A stretch of 64,000 nt of DNA. Source: an uncultured Christensenella sp. (GTDB lineage: Bacteria > Bacillota > Clostridia > Christensenellales > Borkfalkiaceae). Each line of letters opens with the position of its first letter. The stretch's first letter is position 1. Where the stretch lies: NCBI GenBank assembly GCA_910586345.1, contig CAJUHC010000001.1, forward strand, positions 30,656-94,655. Reading direction: 5' to 3'. Position numbers and translations under genes: made by a program. The notes beneath the pieces are model-generated. The model saw only the letters and a program-made list of their open reading frames with translations, made no database searches and had not been told where the DNA came from. This document shows positions 1-9,434 of the stretch, piece by piece.

Positions 1-83
1 CTCTTATGTTTTACGGCGTAAATAATATTCGGCGCCATAATGATTGCCATAATAATAAGTCCGTAATAGTTAAACCAAGTCAT
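1..83 (-). CDS. N-terminus of a small membrane protein (runs off left end)
   Basis: The minus strand reads from an ATG at 83 to the window edge without a stop, giving 27 complete residues that begin MTWFNYYGLIIMAIIMAPN and continue IIYAVKHK. The segment is strongly hydrophobic and looks like a first transmembrane helix followed by a basic cytoplasmic end. The upstream Shine-Dalgarno is weak. From memory this resembles the start of a short hypothetical membrane protein seen in Clostridia, but no function can be given. It follows the frameshifted YdeI-like gene on the same strand after about 20 bp, so they may share a transcript. Confidence 0.55.
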   Translation of the reverse strand, partial: MTWFNYYGLIIMAIIMAPNIIYAVKHK

Positions 84-103
84 ATAATTTCCGAAAACTA
101 AAT

Positions 104-678
104 TTAATAATTGAGCAAACGTCCGTTGTCGTTCCATTCGCCGTACATAATATTAAGCCGTGTTCTTTCTATAAATTTTTCAAGCCGGCTTTTAAACAAA
201 TCGGGTTGTTTCTTCTTTATTTGTATCGTATCGATTCTTACCCTCCTATACAACGGAGGAAAATTCATAAAGTTATTCCAAACGGCTTCATCTGCTTTCA
301 GAGCGGTCAGAATATCGCCATCGATTATAAACCCTGTCGGCGACATATCAGGCAAAACAGCCCGCCCCGCGTCGGTCATAAGCCCTAACTTTTCCATTCT
401 TCGGCAACGTTCTTTATTCAATTCCGACCATAACGAATTTTTTTGCGGGGGGCTAATTTCTGAACCGTCGCCCCGCTTTCGAGTTTTTTTACCGTGCTGT
501 CTATCCAGCCGAAACACATTGCTTCTTCAACGGCGTCAATATACCAAAAATTAACGTCGTCGACAGGTCTTCCGCGTTTTACGGCAACCCAGCATTCTTT
601 TTCAAAACCGCTGTTTTCCGACAGCCATTGCCTTAACTGCCCGCGGTTTATAACGTTTAATAAATTTGTAATAAGCAT
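104..678 (-). pseudogene. YdeI/OmpD-associated family protein, frameshifted
   Basis: Two overlapping minus-strand frames encode the two halves of a YdeI/OmpD-associated family protein. The N-terminal half contains EAMCFGWIDSTVKKLESG and ends in APRKK; the C-terminal half resumes with NSLWSELNKERCRRMEKLG and ends MYGEWNDNGRLLNY. The frames join if one base is added to the T7 run at 438-444 (A7 in the coding sense). The ATG at 678 is preferred over a TTG at 699 because a TATAAT at 685-690 lies just upstream. The reunited protein would be about 190 residues, normal for the family. It may be a real decay event or a homopolymer sequencing error. Members of this family are linked to bacteriocin or stress resistance, but the molecular role is poorly defined. 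Confidence 0.8.
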
Positions 679-684
679 AACGCT

Positions 685-713
685 ATTATAACACGGCAAC
701 GCTGAAAATCAAA
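685..713 (-). promoter_or_regulatory. Promoter of the YdeI-like gene, leaderless layout
   Basis: Reading the minus strand, TTGATT (707-712) is followed after 16 bp by TATAAT (685-690). The ATG at 678 starts seven bases after the -10 box, where transcription would be expected to begin, and no Shine-Dalgarno fits in between. Confidence 0.55.
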
Positions 714-746
714 GTTTTTTACGTAAAACGCAATTTTCCGTTCAGG

Positions 747-775
747 TTGACATTTTTTACCTGCTCTTGTATAAT
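747..775 (+). promoter_or_regulatory. Consensus sigma-A promoter of the TIR-PP2C gene
   Basis: TTGACA (747-752), a 17 bp spacer and TATAAT (770-775) match the consensus at all twelve positions. The predicted transcription start near 782 rules out the TTG at 767 as the translation start and leaves a leader of about 24 nt. Confidence 0.85.
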
Positions 776-805
776 TGTATTAATTTATACAGGGGCAAAA
801 TAAAA

Positions 806-3379
806 ATGATGAGCGCAAACGAAAAAAATATTTTCAAAATTAAACACGAAGCTATACGCAAAGACATCGGATACGGCGACAAGAGTTTAAATTTAGATTC
901 GCTCGACCATATCGAGCGCGTAAAAACCGTAAAAAGTTTTTTAAAAGCGATAACTATGCGCGTTGGCTGTAACGATTACCTTTTCACTCTCGGTATTACG
1001 GAGCTTGACGAAAGGTTCGGTAAAAGCATAGTCCCCCAACTTTGGGAAATACTCGACATTTACTGCGCTTATTCCGAAGAAATAAATCTCGACATATCCC
1101 GCGACGATGCGTTTTCCGCGTTTTATTGCCTCGTCCACCACTATTACAGGCAATTCGATACGGAAAATCTAAAAAGGCTGTTAATGCCGAAAGACGATTT
1201 GATTGAGAAGTTAAAAGAAAACGGCGAAACAGCCGTCGGATTACTCGATTTCAAAACCGTATCGAACAGCGCGTACAATAAATTTTTCACCGATTATCCT
1301 CTTATTTTCGAATTGCTTGCAAGGTATTATTCCGTACTCGGAGATTATAATAATCAGCTCAAAATGGCAAAAACGGCCTTAAAAAAGCTGTCCGCAACGG
1401 AAGGTAAAATTTTCAATCACAAAAATGAAGAAAGTTATATCCAACAAGGCAGAAATTACGGGATAGGAATTTCGTGCGCGGGCGCAGTCTGCTCCATACT
1501 CGAAAACAATTACCTGTACGGAGCTTTATCCCAGCCTCCCGAGAAAGGTTACGGCGAACGAGACGGAATTATAAAGAGCGCGGTTATGCGCAATTTATCT
1601 ACCGACGGAGCGGATATTTCTTCCGCGTTTGATTTTATCGGCGGAGAAAGTTTACTTCAATCCGAAACTTATATAGACGACGCAATGAATTTTGCAACGA
1701 ACGTTCTCGGAAGCGACTATCCTAAATACCACTACTTAAAAGCCAAAATAAAATTCTACTCCGCCGTTCTTTCGAATTATTTAAACGGCGGGCGCCGTCT
1801 CGACTGTAAGAGCGAAATCGAAGCGGAAATAGAAAAAGCGATTGAGCTCGAAGAAAGCAGAGCGTCTCACGACCTCGATAAACGCACGTATGCTTATAAC
1901 TGTTTAAAAGACTACGTAACCGGATACGTCGATTCAAGTCTTGACAGAAAATACCACAAAGACAGAAAAGATATAATTTCCGCATCGAGCCTTGATAAAC
2001 TCAACGACAAAGCTTTCCCCGCACTCAAAAATAATATTTCCGGAGATTACGTTTTCGTAAGCTATTCTTCCGCAAACTTTAAACCTGTATACTGCGATTT
2101 GCTTGAAATGGAGCGTAAAGGAATAAATTATTGGTACGACAAAGGAACCTGTCTCGGCGTGGATTGGAAAGAAGTCGTACGCCAGCGCATAAAAGGCTGT
2201 TCGGTCGTACTTTACTATATGAGTGCGCAATCGGTTGCAAGTTCCGCGGTAATGGACGAACTCAACTATATTCTGCAACTCGATAAACCCGTTATCTGTA
2301 TCAATCTTTGCGGAAACAGCGTAACTTCGAAAACTCTCATAAGCATTGTGAACGGAGGTTCGGAAGCCGTGAACGGATTTACTTCCGACACTTTCAAAAC
2401 GGTGTGCACAGCCTGTCCCGATTATATAGTTATGCTCCAACGCGACCGCGACCCGCTTAACGTTTACCATATCAAAAAACTGCGGGCGGATTTAATGAAA
2501 ACGTTCCCGAACTCAATAAGATACGTTGAAAGCGAATCCGCGCTTTGTCAAAGCACGGATAAAAAATATACCGCTTACGACGGAACCGTTCATCTTCGCC
2601 CCAACGAAGATTATCTTATTTGCGATAAGTTTAATAAAATTTATATCGTCGCCGACGGAATTTCGCGTTCGGAAGAAGAATACAGACTGTATCTCAACAA
2701 CGCCGATTCCGAAAGCATTTCGGGAAAACTCAGCAAAATTTTCTGCGAAAAACTGCACGGAATTTTAAAGGAAATTCTCCTGAACGCGCAAGGAGAAGAA
2801 AACCTGGAACGCGATTTTAAGAACGCTTTCGAATTTGCAAACAAGGAGGTTGAAAGTTTCTTAAACGCACGACAGGATTATTTCTATACGCGTAAATACA
2901 ACAAAGTCAAAAGTTATTACGAAAAACCCGGTTGCGTCGCGCTCGCGGCGTTCATCTTCGGGAACAAACTTTATTACGGTTCCGTCGGAGACTGTATGGG
3001 TATTCTCATACGCGGAGGACGGAGAATAATTTTTTCGGATAAGCAGACGGATTACGCGTTTACTCAGATGAATATAGAAAAAGACAGATACAAGCTGTAT
3101 TCGGAATACGTAAACAAACCCGAAAATCCTTACGGCTACGGAGTCGTAAACGGCGATAAAAACGCAGTGAAGTTTTTTGCCGTATCGAGATTGGAACTTG
3201 AAACGGGCGACGAGATTTATCTGACTTCCGACGGAGCAAGCGATTTTATAAAGTACGGCGGAATATCCAAAATCTCAAAATACAGTCTTGACGCCGTTAT
3301 GAAAAAAGAAGACGAGCGCCGCTCTTCGCTCGGCAAACGCAACGACGATAAAGCGGTTATAAGAATCAGAATTAAATAA
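806..3379 (+). CDS. TIR domain - PP2C phosphatase fusion protein
   Basis: A protein of 857 residues with no signal peptide or membrane helix, so cytoplasmic. Residues 1-400 are helical and include a TPR-like stretch (FELLARYYSVLGDYNNQLKM). A TIR domain covers about 413-540: it opens with DYVFVSYSS, and E485 in AVMDELNYIL sits where NAD-cleaving TIR domains have their catalytic glutamate. A PP2C-type Ser/Thr phosphatase domain covers about 590-857, with RPNEDYLI (N600-D602), VADG (D617), VGDCMG (D729), SDGASD (D809) and NDDKAV (D847-848), the usual metal-binding aspartates. The ATG at 806 follows AGGGG at 791; ATG 809 is also possible. The gene is alone behind a consensus promoter and ends in a strong shared terminator. 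TIR domains act as NADases or as adaptors, so a role in stress signalling or phage defence is an inference. The domain calls are firm; the function is not. Confidence 0.85.
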   Translation: MMSANEKNIFKIKHEAIRKDIGYGDKSLNLDSLDHIERVKTVKSFLKAITMRVGCNDYLFTLGITELDERFGKSIVPQLWEILDIYCAYSEEINLDISRDDAFSAFYCLVHHYYRQFDTENLKRLLMPKDDLIEKLKENGETAVGLLDFKTVSNSAYNKFFTDYPLIFELLARYYSVLGDYNNQLKMAKTALKKLSATEGKIFNHKNEESYIQQGRNYGIGISCAGAVCSILENNYLYGALSQPPEKGYGERDGIIKSAVMRNLSTDGADISSAFDFIGGESLLQSETYIDDAMNFATNVLGSDYPKYHYLKAKIKFYSAVLSNYLNGGRRLDCKSEIEAEIEKAIELEESRASHDLDKRTYAYNCLKDYVTGYVDSSLDRKYHKDRKDIISASSLDKLNDKAFPALKNNISGDYVFVSYSSANFKPVYCDLLEMERKGINYWYDKGTCLGVDWKEVVRQRIKGCSVVLYYMSAQSVASSAVMDELNYILQLDKPVICINLCGNSVTSKTLISIVNGGSEAVNGFTSDTFKTVCTACPDYIVMLQRDRDPLNVYHIKKLRADLMKTFPNSIRYVESESALCQSTDKKYTAYDGTVHLRPNEDYLICDKFNKIYIVADGISRSEEEYRLYLNNADSESISGKLSKIFCEKLHGILKEILLNAQGEENLERDFKNAFEFANKEVESFLNARQDYFYTRKYNKVKSYYEKPGCVALAAFIFGNKLYYGSVGDCMGILIRGGRRIIFSDKQTDYAFTQMNIEKDRYKLYSEYVNKPENPYGYGVVNGDKNAVKFFAVSRLELETGDEIYLTSDGASDFIKYGGISKISKYSLDAVMKKEDERRSSLGKRNDDKAVIRIRIK

Positions 3380-3421
3380 ACGAACGTCCCGCAGGTCAAC
3401 CGGCGGGACGTTCGTTTATTT
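3374..3421. terminator. Bidirectional terminator between convergent genes
   Basis: A perfect 19 bp stem (3374-3392 with 3403-3421) and a 10 base loop. The arms contain the stop codon of the TIR-PP2C gene on one side and overlap that of the LRR gene on the other. A/T-rich ends give a U-tract in both directions. Confidence 0.85.
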
Positions 3422-4280
3422 ATTTGTTCCAGACTGCTTTCGCGCCGTTATCGCCGAGCCAATGTTTGTTCCATTTTTTCGGAAGTCCGAAAAACGGCTT
3501 TTTAGTTTCGCAATATACCGTAAGTTCGGGACATTCGGCAAACGCGCACATATCGATTACGGTTACTCTTTGAGGAATAAATATCTCCGTCAGAGAAGCA
3601 CAGCCCGAGAACGCCCATCTTCCTATCGAAACAGTATTTTCGGACAAAGAAACGCTTTTAAGACTTATACAGTTTTTAAACGCGCCCTCGCCGACGATTG
3701 TCGTTTTTTCCGGAAGCACAACGCTTTCAAGAGCGGTGCAGTCTTTAAAAGCCCAATTGCCTATCGAAGTTGAAGAAGACGGTATTATTATTCTCGCGAG
3801 ACCGGCGCATCCGTTAAACAGATAATCTTCTACAACAGTCAATCCGTCGGGCAACGATATTTCAAAAAGAGATTTACAACCCGAAGACGCGCTAAAAGCT
3901 ATCGATTTTACGCTGTTCGGCATGTAAACGCTTTCAAGGCTTATGCAGTCCGTAAAAGCCCACCTTCCTATCGAAACAAGACTTTCGGGCAATTGCACAT
4001 TCTTTAATTTACCGCAAAAACGAAATGCTTCGTCGTTTATCGCAGTAATGCTTTCGGAAAAATTAACGGCGGACAGGTTGGAACAGCTTTTAAAAGCGCT
4101 GAAACCTACGACTTTCAAGCTCTTAGGAAACGTGACTTCAATCAGCGTACTTTTACCTGCGAACGCGTCGTAACCGATTTTCTCCACTCCTTCGGGAATA
4201 GCGACCGCGGAAGAGTCGCCGTTGTATTTTTTTAAAACCGTCCCGTCGATTTCAAACTCGTATCTATCGTAATTAATCAT
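3420..4280 (-). CDS. BspA-like leucine-rich repeat protein
   Basis: 286 residues made almost entirely of BspA-type (LRR_5) repeats of about 23 residues, each with a core such as IGRWAFTDCISLESVYMP or VGEGAFKNCISLKSVSLS. There is no signal peptide, lipobox or membrane helix, so as written the protein stays in the cytoplasm, which is unusual because most BspA-type proteins are secreted. It starts 3 bp after the stop of V-ATPase subunit D and looks co-transcribed with the pump. A shorter version of the same fold is embedded in the surface protease at 37268-44506. The function is unknown; protein binding is the usual role of the fold. Confidence 0.75.
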   Translation of the reverse strand: MINYDRYEFEIDGTVLKKYNGDSSAVAIPEGVEKIGYDAFAGKSTLIEVTFPKSLKVVGFSAFKSCSNLSAVNFSESITAINDEAFRFCGKLKNVQLPESLVSIGRWAFTDCISLESVYMPNSVKSIAFSASSGCKSLFEISLPDGLTVVEDYLFNGCAGLARIIIPSSSTSIGNWAFKDCTALESVVLPEKTTIVGEGAFKNCISLKSVSLSENTVSIGRWAFSGCASLTEIFIPQRVTVIDMCAFAECPELTVYCETKKPFFGLPKKWNKHWLGDNGAKAVWNK

Positions 4281-4283
4281 ATT

Positions 4284-4904
4284 TTACGCCTTATTTTTTA
4301 CCTTCATCAGCCTTATAACGGCGGCGCGCTCGTTTTCGTCGAGCTTGCTCTTAATATATTTTATAGTTTCTTCAAGCTGGGGTATCATTACGTATTCGAG
4401 CGCGTTGACTCTGCGTTTATTGCGTTCTATCTCGTCGGCAAGCATTCTGACCGTTTTTTCCGTCTCGGCAAGTTCAACCATTTTCGGAAGCAACGCCGTA
4501 GCTTTAAATACCGAAAAGTCGGCTTCGCTCGTAATTTCCGCATAAGCGTAAGGCAGTCCGTCCGAACGCTTTTCGTCTATAAGTTCTATTTTCGGAACTT
4601 CGACGCCCATAACGCTCATCGTTCCGCATTCGGCTTCCATACCTGCCGACGGCATTGAAAAAGCAGCTTCGGCGCGGTATGCAGGCGTTACGGAACGCGC
4701 CACGGAAAACCTGCGAAGCGTTTCCGAAAGCTCCCTCTCCACTTCGTCCCTGAGCCGTTTGTTTTTCCTTATAAGCGACGAGAAACGGCGCACCATTTCA
4801 TCGGACTTATCCTTCAACAGCTTATGCCCCCTCGTCGCCGTATTAAGCCGCGCTTTAAGCTTTTTAAGCTCCATACGCGTGGGATTTACGTTTAATCTTG
4901 TCAT
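4284..4904 (-). CDS. ntpD: V-type ATP synthase/ATPase subunit D
   Basis: 206 residues. The N-terminus MTRLNVNPTRMELKKLKARL is typical of subunit D, the central-stalk coiled coil that turns inside the A3B3 head. Helical and charged throughout, with a long C-terminal coiled coil. ATG 4904 is chosen over TTG 4910 because AAGGA lies 6 bases upstream of it; the TTG directly abuts the Shine-Dalgarno. It follows subunit B with the B stop codon at 4907-4909, and precedes the LRR gene by 3 bp. Confidence 0.93.
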   Translation of the reverse strand: MTRLNVNPTRMELKKLKARLNTATRGHKLLKDKSDEMVRRFSSLIRKNKRLRDEVERELSETLRRFSVARSVTPAYRAEAAFSMPSAGMEAECGTMSVMGVEVPKIELIDEKRSDGLPYAYAEITSEADFSVFKATALLPKMVELAETEKTVRMLADEIERNKRRVNALEYVMIPQLEETIKYIKSKLDENERAAVIRLMKVKNKA

Positions 4905-4906
4905 AC

Positions 4907-6289
4907 TCAATCCTTGTTATCGGCTTTCAAATAATTATCTATCAATACCTGCTTGATTCTCTTTAATTCTCCTACGGGAAGAATTTTTAAAAGTTCCCAG
5001 CCTATATCGAGCGTTTCCTCGATAGTTCTGTCGGCGTTAAAGCCCTGGTTAATATACATTTTTTCAAACTGTTCCGCAAACTTCGCGTAAAGTTTATCGG
5101 TATCGGAAAGAGCGGCTTCGCCTAAAATCGCCGAAAGCTCTTTGCTCTCCTTACCGCTTGCGTAAGCCGCAAACAGCTGGTTCATAGTGTCGGCGTGGTC
5201 CTCGCGCGTTTTTCCTTTACCTATTCCCTTGTCTTTAAGACGGGACAGCGAAGGCAGAACGTCTATCGGAGGATTTATACCTTTCTTATACAGGTCTCTG
5301 GAAAGAATTATCTGCCCCTCGGTAATATAACCTGTAAGGTCCGGTATGGGGTGCGTCTTGTCGTCTTCGGGCATAGTCAGTATAGGTATCTGGGTTATAG
5401 ACCCTTCGCAACCGCGTATTCTGCCTGCGCGCTCGTACATAGTCGCAAGGTCGGTATATAAATAACCGGGGTAACCTCTGCGTCCGGGGACTTCGCGGCG
5501 GGCGGCGGAAACTTCGCGCAGTGCTTCCGCATAGTTGGTTATATCGGTCATTATTACGAGAACGTGCATTCCGCACGTGAACGCAAGATACTCCGCGCAG
5601 GTGAGCGCCATACGCGGGGTTGCGATACGCTCGACCGCGGGGTCGTTCGCAAGGTTCGTAAAAAGAACCGTTCTTTCGATTGCTCCCGTCTTCTTGAAAT
5701 CGTCTATAAAATACTGCGCCTCTTCGAAAGTTATGCCTATGGCGGCGAATACGACGGCGAATTTACTGTCGGTACCCCTTACTTTCGCCTGTCTTGCAAT
5801 CTGCGCGGCGAGCTCCGCGTGAGGCAAACCGCTCATTGAAAATACGGGAAGTTTCTGTCCCCTTACGAGCGTGTTCAGCCCGTCTATCGCCGAAACGCCC
5901 GTCTGAATAAATTCGTCTGGATAATCGCGCGCGGCGGGGTTTATTGGTTCGCCGTTTATATCGAGAATTTTATCGGGAATTACGGGCGCTCCTCCGTCGC
6001 GAGGATTGCCCATACCGTCGAATACTCTTCCGAGCATATCGGGCGAACAGGCTAACTGCTGACCGTGACCCGTGAACCGCGCTTTTGCGCTTGCAATCTG
6101 CAAACCCTGAGAATTTTCAAAAAGCTGTACGACGGCCTTGTCGCGGTTGACTTCCAAAACCTTGCCGTGACGAATTTCACCGTTCGAACATACTATGTCG
6201 ACGAGTTCGTTGTAAGTTACTCCGTCTACTCCGTCGACGAGCATAAGAGGTCCTACGACTTCGCGGATTGTCTTATATTCTTTAAACAT
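4907..6289 (-). CDS. ntpB: V-type ATPase subunit B (non-catalytic)
   Basis: 460 residues, the usual length for subunit B. Around residue 150 the sequence [17 protein letters not shown] stands where catalytic subunits have a P-loop, and no Walker A is present, which identifies the non-catalytic subunit. The [20 protein letters not shown] segment is typical of the family. The start codon overlaps the end of subunit A by 8 bp, so translation is probably coupled. It forms the alternating A3B3 hexamer on the cytoplasmic face of the membrane. Confidence 0.96.
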   Translation of the reverse strand: MFKEYKTIREVVGPLMLVDGVDGVTYNELVDIVCSNGEIRHGKVLEVNRDKAVVQLFENSQGLQIASAKARFTGHGQQLACSPDMLGRVFDGMGNPRDGGAPVIPDKILDINGEPINPAARDYPDEFIQTGVSAIDGLNTLVRGQKLPVFSMSGLPHAELAAQIARQAKVRGTDSKFAVVFAAIGITFEEAQYFIDDFKKTGAIERTVLFTNLANDPAVERIATPRMALTCAEYLAFTCGMHVLVIMTDITNYAEALREVSAARREVPGRRGYPGYLYTDLATMYERAGRIRGCEGSITQIPILTMPEDDKTHPIPDLTGYITEGQIILSRDLYKKGINPPIDVLPSLSRLKDKGIGKGKTREDHADTMNQLFAAYASGKESKELSAILGEAALSDTDKLYAKFAEQFEKMYINQGFNADRTIEETLDIGWELLKILPVGELKRIKQVLIDNYLKADNKD

Positions 6290-8045
6290 TATCTCCGCCT
6301 CCCTGACAGAGCGATTTCATTTCAGCGCTCATAAGTTTCAGTATTTCGTCGAATTCCGAAAGATTGTCCTCCCTGATATACTTCGCGCGTCCGATTTTTT
6401 CCTTGCACGAACTTGCGAGTATTTCTTCGAGAGAAGCGAAAGCTTCCACCGCTTCCTTAGCGCGGCTGTAAAATTCATATATGAGTTTAAGCATTAAAAA
6501 CTGCTTTTTCATCGAAGTATAAGTATCGATTTCGTCAAATGCGTTCTGATGCAGGTAATCTTCCCTTATTATTTTAGCCGTTTCCATAGTAAGTCTGTCT
6601 TTGGACGAAAGCGCGTCCATACCGACGAGTCTTACTATCTCGTCGAGCGCGGCTTCCTCCTGCAATACGGTCATTATGAACTGTCGGTATCTAAGGAAAT
6701 CCGAGCTCGCGTTTTCATCGTACCAGTCGCGCATTTTATCGGCGTAAAGCGAATAACTGATTAACCAGTCTATCGCGGGGAAATGACGCTTGTACGCAAG
6801 CGAAGACGAAAGTCCCCAGAATACTTTAACTATTCTCAGCGTCGCTTGCGAAACGGGTTCCGAAAGGTCGCCTCCGGGAGGAGATACGGCGCCTATTGCG
6901 GTTACGGAACCCGTGCGCTCCGAAGAGCCGAGTATCTTTACTATTCCCGCGCGCTCGTAAAACTCGGCGAGACGGCTTGCAAGATAAGCAGGATAGCCCT
7001 CGTCGCCCGGCATTTCTTCCAAACGTCCGCTCATTTCGCGGAGAGCTTCCGCCCAACGCGAAGTCGAGTCTGCCATAATAGCGACGTTATAACCCATATC
7101 GCGGAAATATTCGGCAATCGTTATTCCCGTATATATGGAAGCTTCACGCGCCGCGACGGGCATATCGGAAGTGTTTGCTATCAGTATAGTGCGCTTCATA
7201 AGCGGTTCGCCCGACTTAGGGTCGATAAGCTCGGGGAACTCGTTAAGTACGTCCGTCATTTCGTTTCCGCGTTCTCCGCAGCCGACGTACACGATAATAT
7301 CCGCGTCAGCCCATTTGGCAAGCTGATGCTGAACAACGGTTTTTCCGCTTCCAAAAGGACCGGGAACGGACGCAACGCCTCCCCTCGCAACGGGGAACAG
7401 CGTGTCGATTACTCTCTGTCCCGTAACCATAGGTTTGTCGGGGGAAAGTTTTTCACGATAAGGTCTGCCCTTTCTGACAGGCCATTTTCTGAGCATACAT
7501 ACCGCTTTCTTACCTGCGTCTGTCTGAATAACCGCTACGGTATCTTCTATGGTAAAGTCGCCCTTTCCCACCGAAACAACCGTGCCCTCGATTCCGTTAG
7601 GCACTAAAATTCTATGCTCGATTATTTCCGTTTCGCGCACGGTGCCGAGGATATCTCCTTCCTTTACTACGTCACCCTCTTTTACGAGCGGAGAAAAAGT
7701 CCATTTCTTTTCGCGGTCAAGATTATTTACCGACACTCCTCTCGAAATACGCGAACCGTATTTAAAATAAAGAGTAGTCAAAGGACGCTGAATACCGTCG
7801 AAAATTCCCGATACAAGCCCCGGAGCGAGCTCAACAGAAAGAGGTTCGCCGGTAGAAGTCACTTCCTCGCCGGGCCTCAGACCGGAAGTTTCCTCGTAAA
7901 CCTGTATAGAAGCCTTATCTCCTCTGAGCTCGATAACTTCGCCTATCAATCCTTTTTGCGATACGTGTACGACGTCGTACATTTTGCAGTCGGCCATTCC
8001 CTCGGCTATTATCAGAGGTCCCGAAATTTTTACTGTTTTACCCAT
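6282..8045 (-). CDS. ntpA: V-type ATPase subunit A (catalytic)
   Basis: 587 residues. The Walker A motif GPFGSGKTV lies at about residues 228-236 and is followed by the catalytic region with GCGERGNEM. The family's extra non-homologous region lies between the N-terminal barrel and the P-loop. Start at ATG 8045 behind AGGAG. It hydrolyses or makes ATP in the A3B3 head. Length, order and motifs all fit the Enterococcus hirae type of enzyme. Confidence 0.97.
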   Translation of the reverse strand: MGKTVKISGPLIIAEGMADCKMYDVVHVSQKGLIGEVIELRGDKASIQVYEETSGLRPGEEVTSTGEPLSVELAPGLVSGIFDGIQRPLTTLYFKYGSRISRGVSVNNLDREKKWTFSPLVKEGDVVKEGDILGTVRETEIIEHRILVPNGIEGTVVSVGKGDFTIEDTVAVIQTDAGKKAVCMLRKWPVRKGRPYREKLSPDKPMVTGQRVIDTLFPVARGGVASVPGPFGSGKTVVQHQLAKWADADIIVYVGCGERGNEMTDVLNEFPELIDPKSGEPLMKRTILIANTSDMPVAAREASIYTGITIAEYFRDMGYNVAIMADSTSRWAEALREMSGRLEEMPGDEGYPAYLASRLAEFYERAGIVKILGSSERTGSVTAIGAVSPPGGDLSEPVSQATLRIVKVFWGLSSSLAYKRHFPAIDWLISYSLYADKMRDWYDENASSDFLRYRQFIMTVLQEEAALDEIVRLVGMDALSSKDRLTMETAKIIREDYLHQNAFDEIDTYTSMKKQFLMLKLIYEFYSRAKEAVEAFASLEEILASSCKEKIGRAKYIREDNLSEFDEILKLMSAEMKSLCQGGGDNV

Positions 8046-8101
8046 AAAAGAAAATCTCCTCCCGCAAGTATATGTTGCCTGCGCGGAATATATTTAAAAA
8101 A

Positions 8102-8422
8102 TCAGCTGTTGAATAAAATATCCACGCCGAGCGCGCGCTCCATCGCGCTTTTCAAAAGCTCGGTTCCGTGTCCCGTGCTCCCGTTTTTGGACGGTATGCT
8201 CAATATAACAGGATAGGGCTGTTCGTCGAAACGTTTTAAAAACTCCGACAGCGGTCTTGCAAGTTCTTCCGTAAGAAAAATTATACGATAGTCTTTGGCT
8301 ATCTTTCTGATAGTTTCGCGCGCTTTCGTCTCGTTTTCCGCGGGATATGCGGAAACTCCCGCGGCTTTGAAAACCATTATGCTGTCACCGTCGCCGACTA
8401 TCGCCATTTTGCCCAAACTCAT
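8102..8422 (-). CDS. ntpG: V-type ATPase subunit F (NtpG type)
   Basis: 106 residues, starting MSLGKMAIVGDGDSIMVFKA, a good match to the small central-stalk subunit F that binds subunit D. ATG 8422 is chosen because GGAGG lies four bases upstream; the frame stays open well beyond it, into the end of subunit C, but that part is not family-like. It lies between subunits C and A, as ntpG does in E. hirae. The symbol follows the E. hirae system. Confidence 0.88.
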   Translation of the reverse strand: MSLGKMAIVGDGDSIMVFKAAGVSAYPAENETKARETIRKIAKDYRIIFLTEELARPLSEFLKRFDEQPYPVILSIPSKNGSTGHGTELLKSAMERALGVDILFNS

Positions 8423-8433
8423 AATTCCTCCGA

Positions 8434-9402
8434 CTATCTTAACCGTTTCTTTATCTCGTTGCCGCTCATTCCCGCAAGCAGACATACGAAAAGAATTCTT
8501 ACGTTCGCGTTCTCGGCACGGCGTCTGAAAACGTAATACAAAAAAGGCTGATTCGCTTTCAGCTCGTGACGTCTTTCCGAAAAATATTGCATTTCGAAAC
8601 TTTCGGAAAACTTTTCCGCTTCGGTCAAAGGCAGTCCCTGAGACTGAGCCGAGAAACATTTTTTTATGAACCCCTCATAACCCGTACCGTCGAACGAACG
8701 CAATGCTTTTTCCTTGTCTTCATAAAAAAGTTTTTTAAGCTGTTCTCCGTCAAGCCTACCGCCTTCCGCAAAACAGCTTTGCGCGTGTTCGAAGCTACCC
8801 GAACGCAGCGCCGTTAATATGTTAGCCGTATCGGCTTTTATAACCAGCAATTTCTTCAAGAGCGGATTTCTGAAACAGACTTGCTTTAAATGGGTAAATT
8901 TCGCTTTTTCGAATACGTTTCCTATAACCGCACCCGAAACTGCGGTTTCGCTTTCCGTAAACAGCTTTACCGCTTCTTCGACGGCTTTTGAAAGAGCTTT
9001 GCCGAGCGGAGCGTAATTGCCGTCCGATATGCAGTTCGAAATTACCGATACGGGAATCATACCTTCGGGCGCGAGAAGTTTTTCGGGGTCGAATTTAAGA
9101 CAGTGCGCTTTCACGAGAGCTTTCGCGTTATGGAAATCCTGCGGAGAGAGCAGGTATTCGGCTTCCGCGCGCGACGGCGCGTATTTGCGAATAAAAGCGT
9201 CCGTATCAGCCTCGTCAGCTGAAACGAGTTTTTCGAATTCGTATACAGACGAAATTTCCGTTCCCCTGCCGAATCCCGTTTCAATGAGCGTACGCAAAGC
9301 CTCCTTTGCGTCCGTTTCGCAAAGTCTGTATATCCTGTCATTCAAAAGATATTTCTCTCTGACGGCTATAACGCCGTTCGTATATGTTGCGTCCTTACCC
9401 AT
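8434..9402 (-). CDS. ntpC: V-type ATPase subunit C (AC39 type)
   Basis: 322 residues, all helical and charged, with the pattern of subunit C/AC39 (for example SRAEAEYLLSPQDFHNAKAL and a C-terminal RRAENANVRILFVCLLAGM). This subunit is the socket that joins the central stalk to the membrane rotor. Its place between subunits E and F matches the canonical order. No odd features are visible. Confidence 0.93.
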   Translation of the reverse strand: MGKDATYTNGVIAVREKYLLNDRIYRLCETDAKEALRTLIETGFGRGTEISSVYEFEKLVSADEADTDAFIRKYAPSRAEAEYLLSPQDFHNAKALVKAHCLKFDPEKLLAPEGMIPVSVISNCISDGNYAPLGKALSKAVEEAVKLFTESETAVSGAVIGNVFEKAKFTHLKQVCFRNPLLKKLLVIKADTANILTALRSGSFEHAQSCFAEGGRLDGEQLKKLFYEDKEKALRSFDGTGYEGFIKKCFSAQSQGLPLTEAEKFSESFEMQYFSERRHELKANQPFLYYVFRRRAENANVRILFVCLLAGMSGNEIKKRLR

Positions 9403-9434
9403 TACCTAACCTTAAAATCGAATGCGCTTACGGT

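Noticed and set aside
767..805. A longer start (TTG 767) for the TIR-PP2C protein
   Set aside because: The codon lies inside the promoter, before the expected transcription start.
6783..7607. A 274-codon plus-strand frame opposite V-ATPase subunit A
   Set aside because: It is antisense to a highly conserved gene and rich in Arg and Ser, as shadow frames in this genome are.
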